In this document: in pieces, positions 16,407 through 26,462 of the stretch | Position numbering within the stretch: position 1 is the stretch's first letter | How the letters are laid out: every line of letters starts with the position of its first letter | Assembly (NCBI GenBank): GCA_944412495.1 | Contig: CALYBL010000022.1 | Location: 33,762 to 97,761, forward strand | DNA: 64,000 nucleotides | Direction: 5' to 3' | Source: an uncultured Clostridia bacterium | Lineage (GTDB): Bacteria > Bacillota > Clostridia > Oscillospirales > Acutalibacteraceae | Translations under genes and position numbers: made by a program | Notes under the pieces: model-generated | Database searches by the model: none | What the model was told of the DNA's origin: nothing | What the model saw: only the letters and a program-made list of their open reading frames with translations

Positions 16407-16775
16407 TTACTTTTTCTTGTTTGCAATAGTCTTCCTCGGGCCCTTGCGCGTTCTTGCATTTGTCTTGGAGCGCTGTCCCCTTACCGGCAGATTTCTGCGG
16501 TGACGTATGCCGCGGTAACAGCCGATTTCTATAAGGCGCTTGATATCGAAAGCTACTGCGCGGCGGAGGTCGCCTTCTATCTGCAGATTCTTTTCAATAT
16601 AATCACGCAGCTTGGACACATCGTCCTCGGTCAAATCCTTTACTCTCGTATCCGGATTTATGCCCGTCTCAGCTAATATCTTCTTTGACGTTGTTGCTCC
16701 TATTCCATAGATGTAAGTCAGGCCTGCCTCTACACGCTTCTCTCTCGGCAGGTCAACACCAGCAATTCGTGCCAT
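16407..16775 (-). CDS. rpsM: Small ribosomal subunit protein uS13
   Basis: 122 residues. [22 protein letters not shown] at the N-terminus and the C-terminal [22 protein letters not shown] are typical of uS13, which forms the head bridge to the 50S subunit and touches the P-site tRNA. It follows rpmJ at 30 bases, the common infA-rpmJ-rpsM-rpsK order. Confidence 0.98.
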   Translation of the reverse strand: MARIAGVDLPREKRVEAGLTYIYGIGATTSKKILAETGINPDTRVKDLTEDDVSKLRDYIEKNLQIEGDLRRAVAFDIKRLIEIGCYRGIRHRRNLPVRGQRSKTNARTRKGPRKTIANKKK

Positions 16776-16805
16776 TTTTGCACCTCCATTAATTAGGCTG
16801 CCAGA

Positions 16806-16919
16806 TTAACCCTGGCGCTGTTTGTGTTTAGGGTTCTCGCATATTACCATTACGCGGCCCTTGCGTTTGATTATCTTGCATTTATCGCACATCTTTTTGA
16901 CAGAAGGTCTGACTTTCAT
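16806..16919 (-). CDS. rpmJ: Large ribosomal subunit protein bL36 (zinc type)
   Basis: A 37-residue gene too short for ordinary ORF cut-offs. [20 protein letters not shown] begins the protein, followed by a Cys and His in [10 protein letters not shown], so the Cys-Cys-Cys-His zinc site of the C+ form is complete. It lies between infA and rpsM, its normal place in Firmicutes, with AGGTT before the ATG. Confidence 0.97.
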   Translation of the reverse strand: MKVRPSVKKMCDKCKIIKRKGRVMVICENPKHKQRQG

Positions 16920-16971
16920 AACCTTAACCTCCACTTCTCAGCAGTTAAAATATTACAATACGCGGCGCTGA

Positions 16972-17190
16972 TTATTTCGATCTCCACGTAATGCGTCCCT
17001 TTGTTAAATCATAAGGCGACATTTCCACTGTTACCTTATCGCCGGGCAGTATGCGTATAAAATTCATTCGCAGCTTGCCGGATATATGCGCCAATATGGT
17101 ATGACCGTTGCCTATGTCCACTTTGAACGTCGCATTGGGCAGTGCCTCCGTTACGGTGCCCTCTACTTCAATCATATCTTGTTTTGACAA
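16972..17190 (-). CDS. infA: Translation initiation factor IF-1
   Basis: 72 residues, the exact family length, one S1-like OB fold: [20 protein letters not shown], then [20 protein letters not shown] and the end [10 protein letters not shown]. It blocks the A site of the 30S subunit during initiation. It lies 13 bases after the KOW-domain gene, with AGGAGGTATTTG before the ATG. Confidence 0.98.
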   Translation of the reverse strand: MSKQDMIEVEGTVTEALPNATFKVDIGNGHTILAHISGKLRMNFIRILPGDKVTVEMSPYDLTKGRITWRSK

Positions 17191-17203
17191 TCAAATACCT
17201 CCT

Positions 17204-17455
17204 TTAGGCGTCTGCTTTCTCTCTTATTTCTCGCAGTCTCCTGCTTATCAGCTTGTCGGAAGACATCGACTCCTCGTCCAAGACCTCTTTGGTCAGCGCT
17301 ATGTGCTTGTAATTCTTAGCTTTCGGCTTGTCGAGACGTCTGTCCTTGCCGTTTACCAGATACACCCGGCTGCCGTCAAACCCGGCCGCAGCCATAAAGC
17401 TGCCCGCGTCGCGTCCGGCCCTGACTTTTACCACGCGTCCCCTGCACAGTTCCAT
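17204..17455 (-). CDS. KOW-domain RNA-binding protein (L14e/L6e/L27e-like)
   Basis: 83 residues. The first 35 form a KOW motif (GRVVKVRAGRDAGSFMAAAG), as in eukaryotic L14e/L27e proteins. The C-terminal half is basic and helical (KNYKHIALTKEVLDEE). Small KOW proteins in this exact place between map and infA are common in Clostridia and Bacilli and are thought to bind the ribosome or rRNA; the role is not established. The gene is in step with translation genes (14-base gaps on both sides). Confidence 0.85.
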   Translation of the reverse strand: MELCRGRVVKVRAGRDAGSFMAAAGFDGSRVYLVNGKDRRLDKPKAKNYKHIALTKEVLDEESMSSDKLISRRLREIREKADA

Positions 17456-17469
17456 ATAATTCCTCCGTG

Positions 17470-18216
17470 TCAGGGCTGCGTCAGTATCACGGGGCCGTCG
17501 GACGTTATGAGCACCGAGTGCTCAAAGTGAGCTGACAGCGAGCCGTCCTGGGTTATTACCGTCCACTTGTCCTTAAGCACCTTTACCTCCGGTCCGCCCA
17601 GATTAACCATAGGCTCGATAGCCAGAGTCATACCCGGCACGAGCCTCGGCCCATGCGACGGCCGGCCGAAATTTGGTACTTCCGGCTCTTCGTGCAGGCT
17701 CGCACCTACGCCGTGGCCGACATAATCTCGCACCACCGAGTAGCCGCGCGCCTCTACATACCGCTGTACGGCATATGATATATCGCCTATCCTGTTGCCG
17801 GCGACCGCCATCTTTATGCCCTCATAAAGGCTCTGCTCTGTCGCCTCCATAAGCCGCCTGGCCTCTTCAGACACATCGCCCGCGGCAAAGGTGGCAGCAT
17901 TGTCGCCGTTGTAACCGCCTATCTTGGCTCCAAGATCTATCGATACTATGTCGCCGTTTTTTATCTTGCGGTGGCCGGGTATGCCGTGTATTACCTCATT
18001 GTTTATCGATATACACGCCGTACCCGGAAATCCGCCGTAGCCGAGAAAGTTGGGCTCGCCGCCCTGGCTTTTAATATAGTCATACGCCAGCTTGTCAATC
18101 TCAGCCGTGGTGACGCCGGGCTCTACAGCCTCGCCCGCTGCCTTCAGCGCACCGGCCGATATGCGGCAGGCCTCCTTCATCACCTGTATTTCTCTTTCAT
18201 TCTTAATTATTATCAT
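17470..18216 (-). CDS. map: Methionine aminopeptidase, type I
   Basis: 248 residues, type I length. The metal ligands are recognisable in SIDLGAKIGGYNGDNAATFA (two Asp), YVGHGVGASLHEEPEV (His), AIEPMVNLGG (Glu) and the final AHFEHSVLIT (Glu). It removes the N-terminal Met from nascent proteins. It lies 5 bases after adk in the common secY-adk-map order. Confidence 0.97.
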   Translation of the reverse strand: MIIIKNEREIQVMKEACRISAGALKAAGEAVEPGVTTAEIDKLAYDYIKSQGGEPNFLGYGGFPGTACISINNEVIHGIPGHRKIKNGDIVSIDLGAKIGGYNGDNAATFAAGDVSEEARRLMEATEQSLYEGIKMAVAGNRIGDISYAVQRYVEARGYSVVRDYVGHGVGASLHEEPEVPNFGRPSHGPRLVPGMTLAIEPMVNLGGPEVKVLKDKWTVITQDGSLSAHFEHSVLITSDGPVILTQP

Positions 18217-18221
18217 AAGTA

Positions 18222-18854
18222 TCAGCCTTCCAGGGCTTTAAGAGTAAGTCTTGTTGTGTCCTTAACATCTTTCTGTCCAAATACAATTATAAGCTTTCCT
18301 TCACTTTCGTAAAAGGACTTAAGCGGCTCTGTCTGCTTGTGATAAACCTCCAGCCGGCTTTTTATCGTCTCAACAGTGTCGTCGTCACGAACAGTGAGCC
18401 TGCTTCCGCATCTGTCGCAGATGTTTTCATGCTTTGGCGGATTATCGGTTACGTGATATGAGGCACCGCAGGCGGAGCAGGTCCGCCTGCCGGCTATGCG
18501 GCGAATTATCTCGTCGTCGTCAACCTCTATAGATATAACCTTGTCAATATTTACTCCCATTTTCTCAAGAGCCTCGGCCTGAGGTATTGACCTTGGAAAG
18601 CCATCAAGAATGAAACCCTTTTTGCAGTCATCCTGCACTATTCTCTCTTTGAGCACGTCTACAACTATGTCGTCGGGCACTAACTGCCCTGCATCCATAT
18701 AATCCTTAGCCTTAAGGCCTGCCGGAGTACCTAATTTTATGTCCTCCCGCAGCAGGTTCCCGGTTGATATCGCCGGTATCGAAAAAGCATCGCGTATGGC
18801 ATCGGCCTGCGTGCCCTTGCCGGCTCCCGGCGCGCCCAAAAGTATAAGATTCAT
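18222..18854 (-). CDS. adk: Adenylate kinase (zinc-LID type)
   Basis: 210 residues, long form. P-loop GAPGAGKGTQ (7-16), the DGFPR motif at about 84, and a LID with the zinc-binding cysteines CSACGASYH and CDRCG, usual for Gram-positives. It converts AMP + ATP to 2 ADP and sits between secY (19 bases) and map. Confidence 0.98.
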   Translation of the reverse strand: MNLILLGAPGAGKGTQADAIRDAFSIPAISTGNLLREDIKLGTPAGLKAKDYMDAGQLVPDDIVVDVLKERIVQDDCKKGFILDGFPRSIPQAEALEKMGVNIDKVISIEVDDDEIIRRIAGRRTCSACGASYHVTDNPPKHENICDRCGSRLTVRDDDTVETIKSRLEVYHKQTEPLKSFYESEGKLIIVFGQKDVKDTTRLTLKALEG

Positions 18855-18873
18855 AAAAATCTTCCCCTTCAGA

Positions 18874-20154
18874 CTAATCCAAGAAACCTTTATAATGCCT
18901 CATCAGCATCTGAGATTCAAGCTGATTTACAGTATCGAGCGCAACACCAACGACTATCAGTATTGACGTACCGCCGAGCGATACGTTTATACCGCCGACC
19001 GAGCCTATTATTATCGGAAGTACAGCTATCACACCAAGGAACAAAGCTCCAACCAGCGTGATTTTTGAAAGTATTTTTGATATAAAGTCAGAGGTCGGCT
19101 TGCCGGGACGATAACCCGGTATGGCGCCGTTGTTCTTGCGCAGATTGTTCGCCATCTCTATAGGATTGTATTGGATTTGTACATAGAAATATGCAAAGCC
19201 TATAATGAGCAGCAAATACACAATAGCATAGAATACGCTTCTGTATCCCATTACCGAAAGCACTCTGTACATCGTACTTTCAGTGTTGCTCATAAACGAA
19301 AGTATGGTGCTTGGCAGTGCAAGTATCGAGCTTGCAAAGATTATCGGCATAACACCCGACATATTTACCTTTATAGGTATGTGCGAATTCTGTCCGCCGT
19401 ACATCTTGCGTCCGACTACTCTTTTCGCATACTGCACGGGTATGCGGCGTTCGCCGTCCGTCATGAAGACTATAAAGACTATCACCGCAAAGAATACCAG
19501 AATTATCGCAATGACCGGAATGTACATCTGATAATCGAAGAAGTAAGTCCACAAAGCGGCAAAAGCCTGAGGTGCGCGCGACAGAATACCGGCGAAAAGT
19601 ATAATTGATATACCGTTGCCGACGCCGCGGTTGTCTATCTGCTCGCCCAGCCACATTATCAGCGCTGAGCCCGCCGTAAAGCTTGTGACTATTACTATTC
19701 CTGCAAATATAAGATCAAACCAGCTGCTGCCTATGTTCAGATATCCGCCGTTGCTCAGCATCATGAAATATCCAAAGCCCTGAAGCAGCGCTATTGCGAT
19801 AGCAACTATGCGGGTGATGGTAGAAAGCTTTTTCTGGCCTTCCTCGCCCTCTTTCCTCAGGCGTTCAAGCGCCGGAATAGCTACCGCCAAAAGCTGCATT
19901 ATAATAGACGCGTTAATGTACGGTGTTACCGACATCGCAAACAGCGCACCGTAGTTCATAGCGCCGCCTGTGAGTATATTCAGATAGCTGAAAAAGTCGC
20001 CTCCGGCAGTCGCACTGCTGCTTAAAGCATCTACGTCTATAAACGGAACCGGCATGTGAGAGCCTATCCTGAATATCACTATTATAAGCAGTGTAAATAA
20101 TATTTTTTTACGAAGATCTACTATTTTCCAGGCGTTTTTTAGAGTCTGTAGCAT
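18874..20154 (-). CDS. secY: Protein translocase subunit SecY
   Basis: 426 residues with ten membrane segments, central pore of the Sec translocon. Signatures: IFRIGSHMPVPFID near the start, TPYINASIIMQLL, and the cytoplasmic loop KRVVGRKMYGGQNSHIP. The ATG overlaps the rplO stop (TAATG), so the two are translationally coupled. It is followed by adk. Confidence 0.98.
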   Translation of the reverse strand: MLQTLKNAWKIVDLRKKILFTLLIIVIFRIGSHMPVPFIDVDALSSSATAGGDFFSYLNILTGGAMNYGALFAMSVTPYINASIIMQLLAVAIPALERLRKEGEEGQKKLSTITRIVAIAIALLQGFGYFMMLSNGGYLNIGSSWFDLIFAGIVIVTSFTAGSALIMWLGEQIDNRGVGNGISIILFAGILSRAPQAFAALWTYFFDYQMYIPVIAIILVFFAVIVFIVFMTDGERRIPVQYAKRVVGRKMYGGQNSHIPIKVNMSGVMPIIFASSILALPSTILSFMSNTESTMYRVLSVMGYRSVFYAIVYLLLIIGFAYFYVQIQYNPIEMANNLRKNNGAIPGYRPGKPTSDFISKILSKITLVGALFLGVIAVLPIIIGSVGGINVSLGGTSILIVVGVALDTVNQLESQMLMRHYKGFLD

Positions 20155-20594
20155 TACAGCACCTCCGCTTTACCGCCGGCCGCCTCTATCTTCTGTTTTG
20201 CAGACTCTGAAAAAGACACAGCCTTAACAGTAAATTTCTTTGTAACATCTCCGCGGCCCAATACTTTGACGCCGTCCAAAGCTTTTTTAATAATACCTTT
20301 TTCCATCAGGGCCTGTGCATCGATAACCGCACCGTCTTCAAACGCATCAAGAGAAGATACGTTAACAGCTGCGTATTTCTTTGCAAAGATATTGTTAAAC
20401 CCTCTTTTCGGCGATCTCATATAAAACGGCATCTGGCCGCCCTCAAAGCCCGGCCTTATGCTTCCGCCGGAACGCGCCTTCTGGCCCTTGTGTCCCTTGC
20501 CGGCAGTCTTGCCCTGACCCGAGCCGGCGCCGCGCCCAACGCGCTTGCTCGGCCTGTTTGAGCCGGGCACCGGAGAAAGTTCATGTATTTTCAT
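20154..20594 (-). CDS. rplO: Large ribosomal subunit protein uL15
   Basis: 146 residues from ATG 20594, with AGGAGGTGCAAGCT before it; the upstream open codons run into rpmD and are ignored. uL15 features: [20 protein letters not shown], the Gly-rich [12 protein letters not shown], and [17 protein letters not shown]. Overlaps secY by one base. Confidence 0.97.
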   Translation of the reverse strand: MKIHELSPVPGSNRPSKRVGRGAGSGQGKTAGKGHKGQKARSGGSIRPGFEGGQMPFYMRSPKRGFNNIFAKKYAAVNVSSLDAFEDGAVIDAQALMEKGIIKKALDGVKVLGRGDVTKKFTVKAVSFSESAKQKIEAAGGKAEVL

Positions 20595-20611
20595 AGCTTG
20601 CACCTCCTTGC

Positions 20612-20818
20612 TTACGCTTCGGTTACCTCTACGAGGTGGCATATCTTCTTTATTTTGCCTTGTGTCTGCATATTGTTGGGCTGAACAGTTTCGTCACCTA
20701 TTTTGTGCAGTCCAAGAGCTTTTGCAGTAGCTATCTGCTTCTCACCGGAGCCTATCAGGCTCTTCGTCAGCCTTACCTTTACGCTGCCAGACTTGTCAGC
20801 TGCTTTTTTGGTCGGCAT
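20612..20818 (-). CDS. rpmD: Large ribosomal subunit protein uL30
   Basis: 68 residues, with a slightly longer N-terminus ([10 protein letters not shown]) than most uL30. The core [20 protein letters not shown], then [14 protein letters not shown], is unmistakable. Sits 17 bases before rplO and 16 after rpsE, its normal place. Confidence 0.95.
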   Translation of the reverse strand: MPTKKAADKSGSVKVRLTKSLIGSGEKQIATAKALGLHKIGDETVQPNNMQTQGKIKKICHLVEVTEA

Positions 20819-20834
20819 TTCACTGCTCCCCCTT

Positions 20835-21338
20835 CTATACTAATATTTCTTTCACGGTCTTGCCGCGCATGGCCGCCACCTGCTCCACATTGCGAAGCGA
20901 AGCAAGGCCCTTTACCGTAGCCCTTACGACATTGTTCGGGTTGTTGGAACGCAGCGCCTTTGAACGTATGTCCTGTATGCCGGCACACTCAAGCACTGCA
21001 CGGACGGGACCGCCGGCGATGATACCGGTACCTTCAGCAGCCGGCCTGAGCAGCACGGATGCCGCGCCGAACTTGCCTATTACCTCATGAGGTATTGTGG
21101 TGCCTCTCAGCGATACCGTTATCATGTTTTTCTTGGCTTCCTCTATGCCCTTGCGGATTGCATCCGGAACCTCAGCCGCCTTGCCGAGTCCAAAGCCGAC
21201 CTTGCCCTCGCGGTCGCCGACAACTACCAGCGCCGAAAACTTGAATATGCGTCCGCCCTTGACCGTCTTGGCAACGCGGTTTATGGATACTACGCGCTCT
21301 TCTAATTCCTGAACTGCCGTTGCGTCAATGTTAGCCAA
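20835..21338 (-). CDS. rpsE: Small ribosomal subunit protein uS5
   Basis: 167 residues. The dsRNA-binding S5 domain ([19 protein letters not shown], then [19 protein letters not shown]) and the C-terminal [17 protein letters not shown] are complete. It takes part in decoding accuracy at the 30S neck. Confidence 0.98.
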   Translation of the reverse strand: MANIDATAVQELEERVVSINRVAKTVKGGRIFKFSALVVVGDREGKVGFGLGKAAEVPDAIRKGIEEAKKNMITVSLRGTTIPHEVIGKFGAASVLLRPAAEGTGIIAGGPVRAVLECAGIQDIRSKALRSNNPNNVVRATVKGLASLRNVEQVAAMRGKTVKEILV

Positions 21339-21356
21339 AAGTAATCTCCTCCTTTA

Positions 21357-21716
21357 TCAGAACTTGAGTCCGCCCTCGCGGGCGCCTTCGGCCAGCTCCT
21401 TGACGCGGCCGTGATAAATGTATCCGCCTCTGTCGAATACAACATCTGTTATGCCTTTCTGCGCCGCACGCTCGGCTATCCTTGCGCCTACCTTGCGTGC
21501 GCCTTCCTTGTTAGAGCCTTTGCCGTCGAAATCTTTTTCTACCGATGATGCGCTGCAAAGGGTAACGCCCTTTGTGTCATCTATTATCTGGGCATATATA
21601 TGCGCCTCGGAGCGAAAAACATTCAGGCGCGGACGCTCTGACGTGCCGGTAATCTTTGCGCGGACACGCGCATGCCTCTTCTGACGAGACTTGTTGGAAT
21701 CAGTCCTTGTTACCAT
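21357..21716 (-). CDS. rplR: Large ribosomal subunit protein uL18
   Basis: 119 residues, binds 5S rRNA together with uL5. Typical [20 protein letters not shown] near the N-terminus and [20 protein letters not shown] at the C-terminus. It lies 18 bases before rpsE. Confidence 0.98.
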   Translation of the reverse strand: MVTRTDSNKSRQKRHARVRAKITGTSERPRLNVFRSEAHIYAQIIDDTKGVTLCSASSVEKDFDGKGSNKEGARKVGARIAERAAQKGITDVVFDRGGYIYHGRVKELAEGAREGGLKF

Positions 21717-21729
21717 TCAAATTCACTCC

Positions 21730-22269
21730 TTACTTCTTAGCTGCTTTGCCCTCTTTGCGGCGTATATGTTCGCCTGCATAGCGAATTCCCTTGCCCTTAT
21801 ACGGCTCCGGCGGGCGCTTGCCGCGCACCTCTGATGCGAACTGGCCTACCATCTGCTTATCCGGGCCGGATATTACTATTTGGTTAGCCGCCGGGACGTC
21901 AATGGTTATTCCCGGAATTTCCGGAACTATTACCTGATGTGAATATCCAAGGTTCATAACAAGGTTTTTGCCCTGCTTCTGTGCGCGGTAGCCGACGCCG
22001 TTTATCTCAAGCGACTTTGAGAAGCCGTTGGTCACGCCTTCCACCATGTTCGCTATAAGCGTGCGGGTAAGTCCGTGCAGAGCGCGGTTTTCCTTTTCGT
22101 CGTCGGGACGTTTAACCGTAATCTCTTCCTTGGTAACTTCAATTATCATATTTTCATGAAACTTCTGGGTAAGCGTGCCCTTGGGACCCTTTACCGTCAT
22201 TTCATGGCCATTGAGCTTTACATCCACACCTGCAGGTATAGCTACGGGTTTCCTACCTATTCTTGACAT
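21730..22269 (-). CDS. rplF: Large ribosomal subunit protein uL6
   Basis: 179 residues. MSRIGRKPVAIPAGV at the start and the C-terminal second repeat with KRPPEPYKGKGIRYAGEHIR are diagnostic of uL6, near the sarcin-ricin loop. Gap of 12 bases to rpsH. Confidence 0.98.
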   Translation of the reverse strand: MSRIGRKPVAIPAGVDVKLNGHEMTVKGPKGTLTQKFHENMIIEVTKEEITVKRPDDEKENRALHGLTRTLIANMVEGVTNGFSKSLEINGVGYRAQKQGKNLVMNLGYSHQVIVPEIPGITIDVPAANQIVISGPDKQMVGQFASEVRGKRPPEPYKGKGIRYAGEHIRRKEGKAAKK

Positions 22270-22281
22270 GTAAAATCCCCC

Positions 22282-22680
22282 TTACCATACAAATGCAAGC
22301 ACTTCGCCGCCTACGTTCTCCCGGCGGGCCTGCTTGTCTGTCATAATACCCTTCGATGTAGAAAGTATCGCTATGCCAAGTCCCTTAAGTACCTTGGGCA
22401 TATTTTCAACATCGGTGTATATGCGCAAACCGGGCTTCGAAACCCTTCTGAGCCCTGTTATGGCCTGTGTCTTGTTCTCTCCGTACTTTAGTACGACGCG
22501 GATTATGCCCTGCTTGCCGTCGTCAATGACGCTGAAGCTCTTTATATAGCCTTCGTCGAGCAGAATCTGCGCTATCGCCTTTTTCATATTCGAGGCGGGT
22601 ATATCAACCGACTCATGCCGTGCGGAATTCGCATTGCGTATCCTTGTCAGCATATCGGCTATAGTATCGGTTATCTGCAT
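22282..22680 (-). CDS. rpsH: Small ribosomal subunit protein uS8
   Basis: 132 residues. [20 protein letters not shown] and the C-terminal [20 protein letters not shown] are typical. In E. coli, uS8 feeds back on the spc transcript; no comparable site was searched for here. Confidence 0.98.
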   Translation of the reverse strand: MQITDTIADMLTRIRNANSARHESVDIPASNMKKAIAQILLDEGYIKSFSVIDDGKQGIIRVVLKYGENKTQAITGLRRVSKPGLRIYTDVENMPKVLKGLGIAILSTSKGIMTDKQARRENVGGEVLAFVW

Positions 22681-22707
22681 GCCATTAACCTCCTTTGCGT
22701 ATGCTTT

Positions 22708-22893
22708 TTACCAGCTTGCCTTCTTTACGCCGGGAATTTCACCTTTGTATGCAAGCTCTCTGAAACAAATGCGGCATATACCGTATTTGCGAAGATAAGC
22801 GTGCGGGCGGCCGCATATTTTGCAGCGGTTATACTCCCTTGTAGAGAACTTTGCAGGTCTCTTCTGTTTAATCTTCATAGATGTCTTTGCCAT
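22708..22893 (-). CDS. rpsN: Small ribosomal subunit protein uS14, zinc type
   Basis: 61 residues, the short zinc-binding (C+) form with CKICGRPH and CRICF cysteine pairs, as in Gram-positive spc operons. 27 bases before rpsH. Confidence 0.98.
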   Translation of the reverse strand: MAKTSMKIKQKRPAKFSTREYNRCKICGRPHAYLRKYGICRICFRELAYKGEIPGVKKASW

Positions 22894-22905
22894 ATCTTCG
22901 CCTCC

Positions 22906-23445
22906 TTACTTTGAAAACGGAGCGCCCAGCATAGTGAGCAGCTCTTTGCACTCTTCGTCCGACTTCGCCGTCGTTACGAAGTTTATGTCCATGCCGCGTA
23001 TCTTGTCTATCTTGTCAAAATCTATTTCCGGGAAAATAAGCTGCTCCTTTAGACCCATGGAATAGTTTCCTCTTCCGTCAAAGGAGTTCGGATTTATTCC
23101 TCTGAAGTCCCTTACCCTCGGCAGGGCAAGTGAAAACAGCCTGTCGACAAAATCGTACATACGGTCGCCGCGCAGCGTTACCTTTGCGGCTATCGGGTGG
23201 CCCTCTCTCAGCTTGAAGTTAGCAACCGACTTCTTCGCCTTGCATATTACAGGACGCTGGCCGGTTATCACGCTGAGGTCGTTTACTATGGCATCCATAA
23301 CCTTTGAATTGTCCTTTGCTTCGCCACATGCTACATTGATGATTACTTTATCGAGCTTCGGAATCTGCATAACACTTTTGTATGAGAATTTCTTCATCAA
23401 TGCTGGTGCGGCTTCGTTCATATAATAATCCCTAAGCCTTGACAT
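22906..23445 (-). CDS. rplE: Large ribosomal subunit protein uL5
   Basis: 179 residues from ATG 23445 (9 nt after GGAGG), the usual length; codons further upstream overlap rplX and are ignored. Core patterns [35 protein letters not shown] and the C-terminal [15 protein letters not shown]. It binds 5S rRNA. Confidence 0.97.
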   Translation of the reverse strand: MSRLRDYYMNEAAPALMKKFSYKSVMQIPKLDKVIINVACGEAKDNSKVMDAIVNDLSVITGQRPVICKAKKSVANFKLREGHPIAAKVTLRGDRMYDFVDRLFSLALPRVRDFRGINPNSFDGRGNYSMGLKEQLIFPEIDFDKIDKIRGMDINFVTTAKSDEECKELLTMLGAPFSK

Positions 23446-23464
23446 GTCATGTTTCCTCCTCTGC

Positions 23465-23794
23465 TTACAATGTAGCACCGCATTTTCTGCATATGCGTTC
23501 TTTTGTGCCGTCTTCGTTTATTTTCTTTCCGACGCGTGTCGGCTTGTTGCACTTGGGGCACACTATCTGCACCTTGCATGCGTATATGGCGCTCTCCGCC
23601 TTTACTATTCCGGACGGGTCGCCTGCCTTGCGGGGCTTAACATGCTTTGATACCATGTTTCGCCCCTCGACGATGACCTTGCCCTCCTTGGGGCTTACAC
23701 CGATGACCTTGCCGGTCTTGCCCCTGTTGGAGTCCTTGTCGCCCGTCATTATCATAACGGTGTCGCCGTTCTTTATATTAAGCTTATTTTTCAT
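23465..23794 (-). CDS. rplX: Large ribosomal subunit protein uL24
   Basis: 109 residues from ATG 23794 with GGAGGGTACGAGT before it. KOW domain: [20 protein letters not shown], then the C-terminal zinc-like CPKCNKP and CRKCGATL pairs seen in many Firmicute uL24. An assembly initiator of the 50S subunit. Confidence 0.97.
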   Translation of the reverse strand: MKNKLNIKNGDTVMIMTGDKDSNRGKTGKVIGVSPKEGKVIVEGRNMVSKHVKPRKAGDPSGIVKAESAIYACKVQIVCPKCNKPTRVGKKINEDGTKERICRKCGATL

Positions 23795-23808
23795 ACTCGT
23801 ACCCTCCA

Positions 23809-24177
23809 TTAAAGCACTTCGGGGGCAAGAGAGAGTATCTTTGTATAATCTTTCTCTCTCAGTTCCCTCGCGACCGGGCCAAAGATACGGGTGCCTCTGG
23901 GGTTTTTATCTTCTCTTATAATAACGGCGGCATTATCATCAAACCTTATATACGTGCCGTCATCGCGCCTTACGCCTCGAACTGAGCGCACCACGACAGC
24001 CTTGACGACATCGCCCTTCTTGACTGCGCCGCCCGGCGCTGCCTTTTTTACAGATGCAATGATAACATCACCGATACCTGCATACCTCCTGCCGGAACCG
24101 CCGAGCACGCGAATGCACATGATTTCCTTCGCGCCGGTGTTGTCGGCAACCTTGAGGTAACTCTGCTGCTGTACCAC
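23809..24177 (-). CDS. rplN: Large ribosomal subunit protein uL14
   Basis: 122 residues, GTG start. [20 protein letters not shown] and [20 protein letters not shown] are diagnostic. It follows rpsQ by 24 bases. Confidence 0.98.
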   Translation of the reverse strand: MVQQQSYLKVADNTGAKEIMCIRVLGGSGRRYAGIGDVIIASVKKAAPGGAVKKGDVVKAVVVRSVRGVRRDDGTYIRFDDNAAVIIREDKNPRGTRIFGPVARELREKDYTKILSLAPEVL

Positions 24178-24201
24178 AGTGTCTTCCTCCTTTGTCCAGG
24201 C

Positions 24202-24459
24202 TTATTTTGCCTTCTCGATAATATTTACTACGCGCCATCTCTTGTCCTTTGAGAGAGGACGTGTTTCCATCACCTGAACACGGTCGCCTATGCCGCACTC
24301 GTTCTTCTCGTCGTGGGCCTTTATCCTGACCGTATTTCTGATTATCTTTTTATACAGAGGGTGCCTTTTGCTGTCTTCTATGGCGACCACTACGGTTTTG
24401 TCCATCTTGTCGCTTACGACGCGGCCGACTCTCTGCTTTCTGAGATTTCTGTCACTCAC
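24202..24459 (-). CDS. rpsQ: Small ribosomal subunit protein uS17
   Basis: 85 residues, GTG start at 24459. [20 protein letters not shown] and [19 protein letters not shown] are typical of the uS17 OB fold. Confidence 0.97.
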   Translation of the reverse strand: MSDRNLRKQRVGRVVSDKMDKTVVVAIEDSKRHPLYKKIIRNTVRIKAHDEKNECGIGDRVQVMETRPLSKDKRWRVVNIIEKAK

Positions 24460-24477
24460 TTACATGCCCTCACTTTC

Positions 24478-24681
24478 TTACGATTCAGCGCCGTTAAGTT
24501 CCTGCTCCTTAAGGACCGTCTTCACACGAGCAATATCCTTTTTAACGGCTTTGATGCGCATAGGGTTTTCAAGCTGGTTGATGGCATGCTGGAACCTAAG
24601 TTTAAAAAGCTCATCCTTGAGGTCTACAAGCTGCTTGTTCAGCTCTTCGGCAGATTTTGTCTTTAAATCCTTAGCTTTCAT
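24478..24681 (-). CDS. rpmC: Large ribosomal subunit protein uL29
   Basis: 67 residues, two helices ([20 protein letters not shown], then [19 protein letters not shown]). Its ATG shares one base with the rplP stop, so it is coupled. It lies at the exit tunnel, where SRP and trigger factor dock. Confidence 0.97.
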   Translation of the reverse strand: MKAKDLKTKSAEELNKQLVDLKDELFKLRFQHAINQLENPMRIKAVKKDIARVKTVLKEQELNGAES

Positions 24682-25109
24682 TATTGCTCACCACCCGTCT
24701 CGTCTTGCTTCTTTACAAATTTGCACTTTATAGGCAGCTTGTGGGCTGCAAGTCTCATAGCCTCGCGGGCCAAGTCCTCGCTGACGCCGCCGAGCTCAAA
24801 CATAACTCTGCCCGGCTTTACCACCGCCACCCAGTATTCCGGTGAACCCTTACCGGAACCCATGCGGGTCTCGGCAGGCTTCTGCGTAATGGGCTTGTCA
24901 GGGAATATCTTTATCCATACCTGACCGCCACGCTTGATGTAACGTGTCATGGCGACACGGGCCGCCTCTATCTGTGCTGAGGATATCCATGCCGGCTCAA
25001 GTGCCTGCAGTCCGTACTCGCCGTAGGTTATCGTGTTTCCGCGGGTCGCCTTGCCCTTCATGCGGCCTCTCTGGACCCTGCGGTATTTAACGCGCTTTGG
25101 GAGCAGCAT
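24681..25109 (-). CDS. rplP: Large ribosomal subunit protein uL16
   Basis: 142 residues; [20 protein letters not shown] and [20 protein letters not shown] are conserved uL16 patterns. The start overlaps the end of rpsC by 23 bases. Confidence 0.98.
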   Translation of the reverse strand: MLLPKRVKYRRVQRGRMKGKATRGNTITYGEYGLQALEPAWISSAQIEAARVAMTRYIKRGGQVWIKIFPDKPITQKPAETRMGSGKGSPEYWVAVVKPGRVMFELGGVSEDLAREAMRLAAHKLPIKCKFVKKQDETGGEQ

Positions 25110-25776
25110 TGCGTTTGCCTCCTTCCCTGCGTGAAGGCCGTCTTACGTCCTGCAAAAGCTCGCCCCTGTATATCCAGGTCTTTACGCCTATGCGGCCGTA
25201 AGTGGTGTTTGCCTCGGCAAAGCCGTAGTCTATGTCAGCCCTCAGTGTCTGCAGAGGGATTGTCCCCTCGTGATAATGTTCCGTTCTTGCTATTTCAGCA
25301 CCGCCGAGACGGCCTGAAACCTGTGTCTTTATGCCCTTTGCACCGAGCTTCATCGCGCGGCCTATGGCCTGCTTCATCGCGCGGCGGAAGGATATACGCC
25401 TCTCAAGCTGTGAAGCTATGTTTTCAGCTACCAGCTGAGCGTTAAGGTCGGGGCTTTTTACCTCGACAATGTTTATCGATACCGGCTTGCCAAGCATCTT
25501 TTCGCATTTCTCTCTGAGCTTGTCAATCTCGGCGCCGTTGCGGCCTATTACCATGCCGGGCTTCGCGCAGTGGATAAATATGCGCACGCGGGAAGCGGCA
25601 CGCTCAATCTCTATCTTCGGTACGCCGGCGGCATAAAGGTCCTTTTTTAGCATCTTGCGCAGATTGTAGTCTTCTACCAGGATGTCGCCGAATTCGCTCT
25701 TCTTGGCAAACCAGCGCGAGTCCCAGTTCTTAATGACGCCTACGCGTAAACCGTGCGGGTTAACTTTCTGGCCCAT
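25087..25776 (-). CDS. rpsC: Small ribosomal subunit protein uS3
   Basis: 229 residues. [20 protein letters not shown], the KH domain [19 protein letters not shown] and the C-terminal GEIPLQT-like [20 protein letters not shown] are complete. It forms part of the mRNA entry channel. Confidence 0.98.
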   Translation of the reverse strand: MGQKVNPHGLRVGVIKNWDSRWFAKKSEFGDILVEDYNLRKMLKKDLYAAGVPKIEIERAASRVRIFIHCAKPGMVIGRNGAEIDKLREKCEKMLGKPVSINIVEVKSPDLNAQLVAENIASQLERRISFRRAMKQAIGRAMKLGAKGIKTQVSGRLGGAEIARTEHYHEGTIPLQTLRADIDYGFAEANTTYGRIGVKTWIYRGELLQDVRRPSRREGGKRNAAPKAR

Positions 25777-25788
25777 CTATTTTCCTCC

Positions 25789-26133
25789 TCATACAGATTC
25801 TTCCGTTTCCCTTAGCACAAGGGTGATGTGAGATGTCCTTTTGTTTATACGGTATGCGCGTCCGTGCGCCCTTGGACGTATCCTCTTGAGTATCGGACCC
25901 GGGCCAACGTGGCAGTACGCCACATAAAGCCTCGACACATCCATATTGTGATTGTTTTCGGCATTTGCCATTGCGGATTTTAACAGCTTTATAAGATACT
26001 CGCACGCAGCCTTAGGCGTATGCTTGAGTATTGCCATGGCTTTTTCCGCCGGCTGATTGCGTATAAGGTCCAGCACTATCTGTACCTTGCGGGGCGATAT
26101 ACGCGCATAAGTCAGAACCGCTTTTGATTCCAT
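25789..26133 (-). CDS. rplV: Large ribosomal subunit protein uL22
   Basis: 114 residues. [20 protein letters not shown] and [20 protein letters not shown] are typical; the latter is the loop lining the exit tunnel, where macrolide-resistance changes occur in other bacteria. No abnormal insertion seen. Confidence 0.98.
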   Translation of the reverse strand: MESKAVLTYARISPRKVQIVLDLIRNQPAEKAMAILKHTPKAACEYLIKLLKSAMANAENNHNMDVSRLYVAYCHVGPGPILKRIRPRAHGRAYRINKRTSHITLVLRETEESV

Positions 26134-26160
26134 AGTCTAAACTCTCCTTTCTACGCCTGT

Positions 26161-26442
26161 TTATTTTTTGGTGGCTGTCGTCTTAGAGCCCGCATGACCC
26201 CTGAAGGTCCTTGTCGGGGCAAACTCGCCCAGCTTGTGGCCTACCATGTCTTCCGTCACATATACCGGGACATGCTTGCGTCCGTCGTGTACCGCGAAGG
26301 TATGGCCGACAAAATCAGGGAATATGGTAGACGCGCGGCTCCAGGTCTTAAGCACGCGCTTTTCTCCGCTCTTGTTCATTTCCTGAACGCGCTTTAAAAG
26401 TACAGGCTGTACGTATGGTCCCTTTTTAACACTTCTTCCCAT
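26161..26442 (-). CDS. rpsS: Small ribosomal subunit protein uS19
   Basis: 93 residues; [20 protein letters not shown] and [18 protein letters not shown] are diagnostic. It contacts uS13 in the 30S head. Confidence 0.98.
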   Translation of the reverse strand: MGRSVKKGPYVQPVLLKRVQEMNKSGEKRVLKTWSRASTIFPDFVGHTFAVHDGRKHVPVYVTEDMVGHKLGEFAPTRTFRGHAGSKTTATKK

Positions 26443-26462
26443 TACTCGGTTCCTCCCTTCGA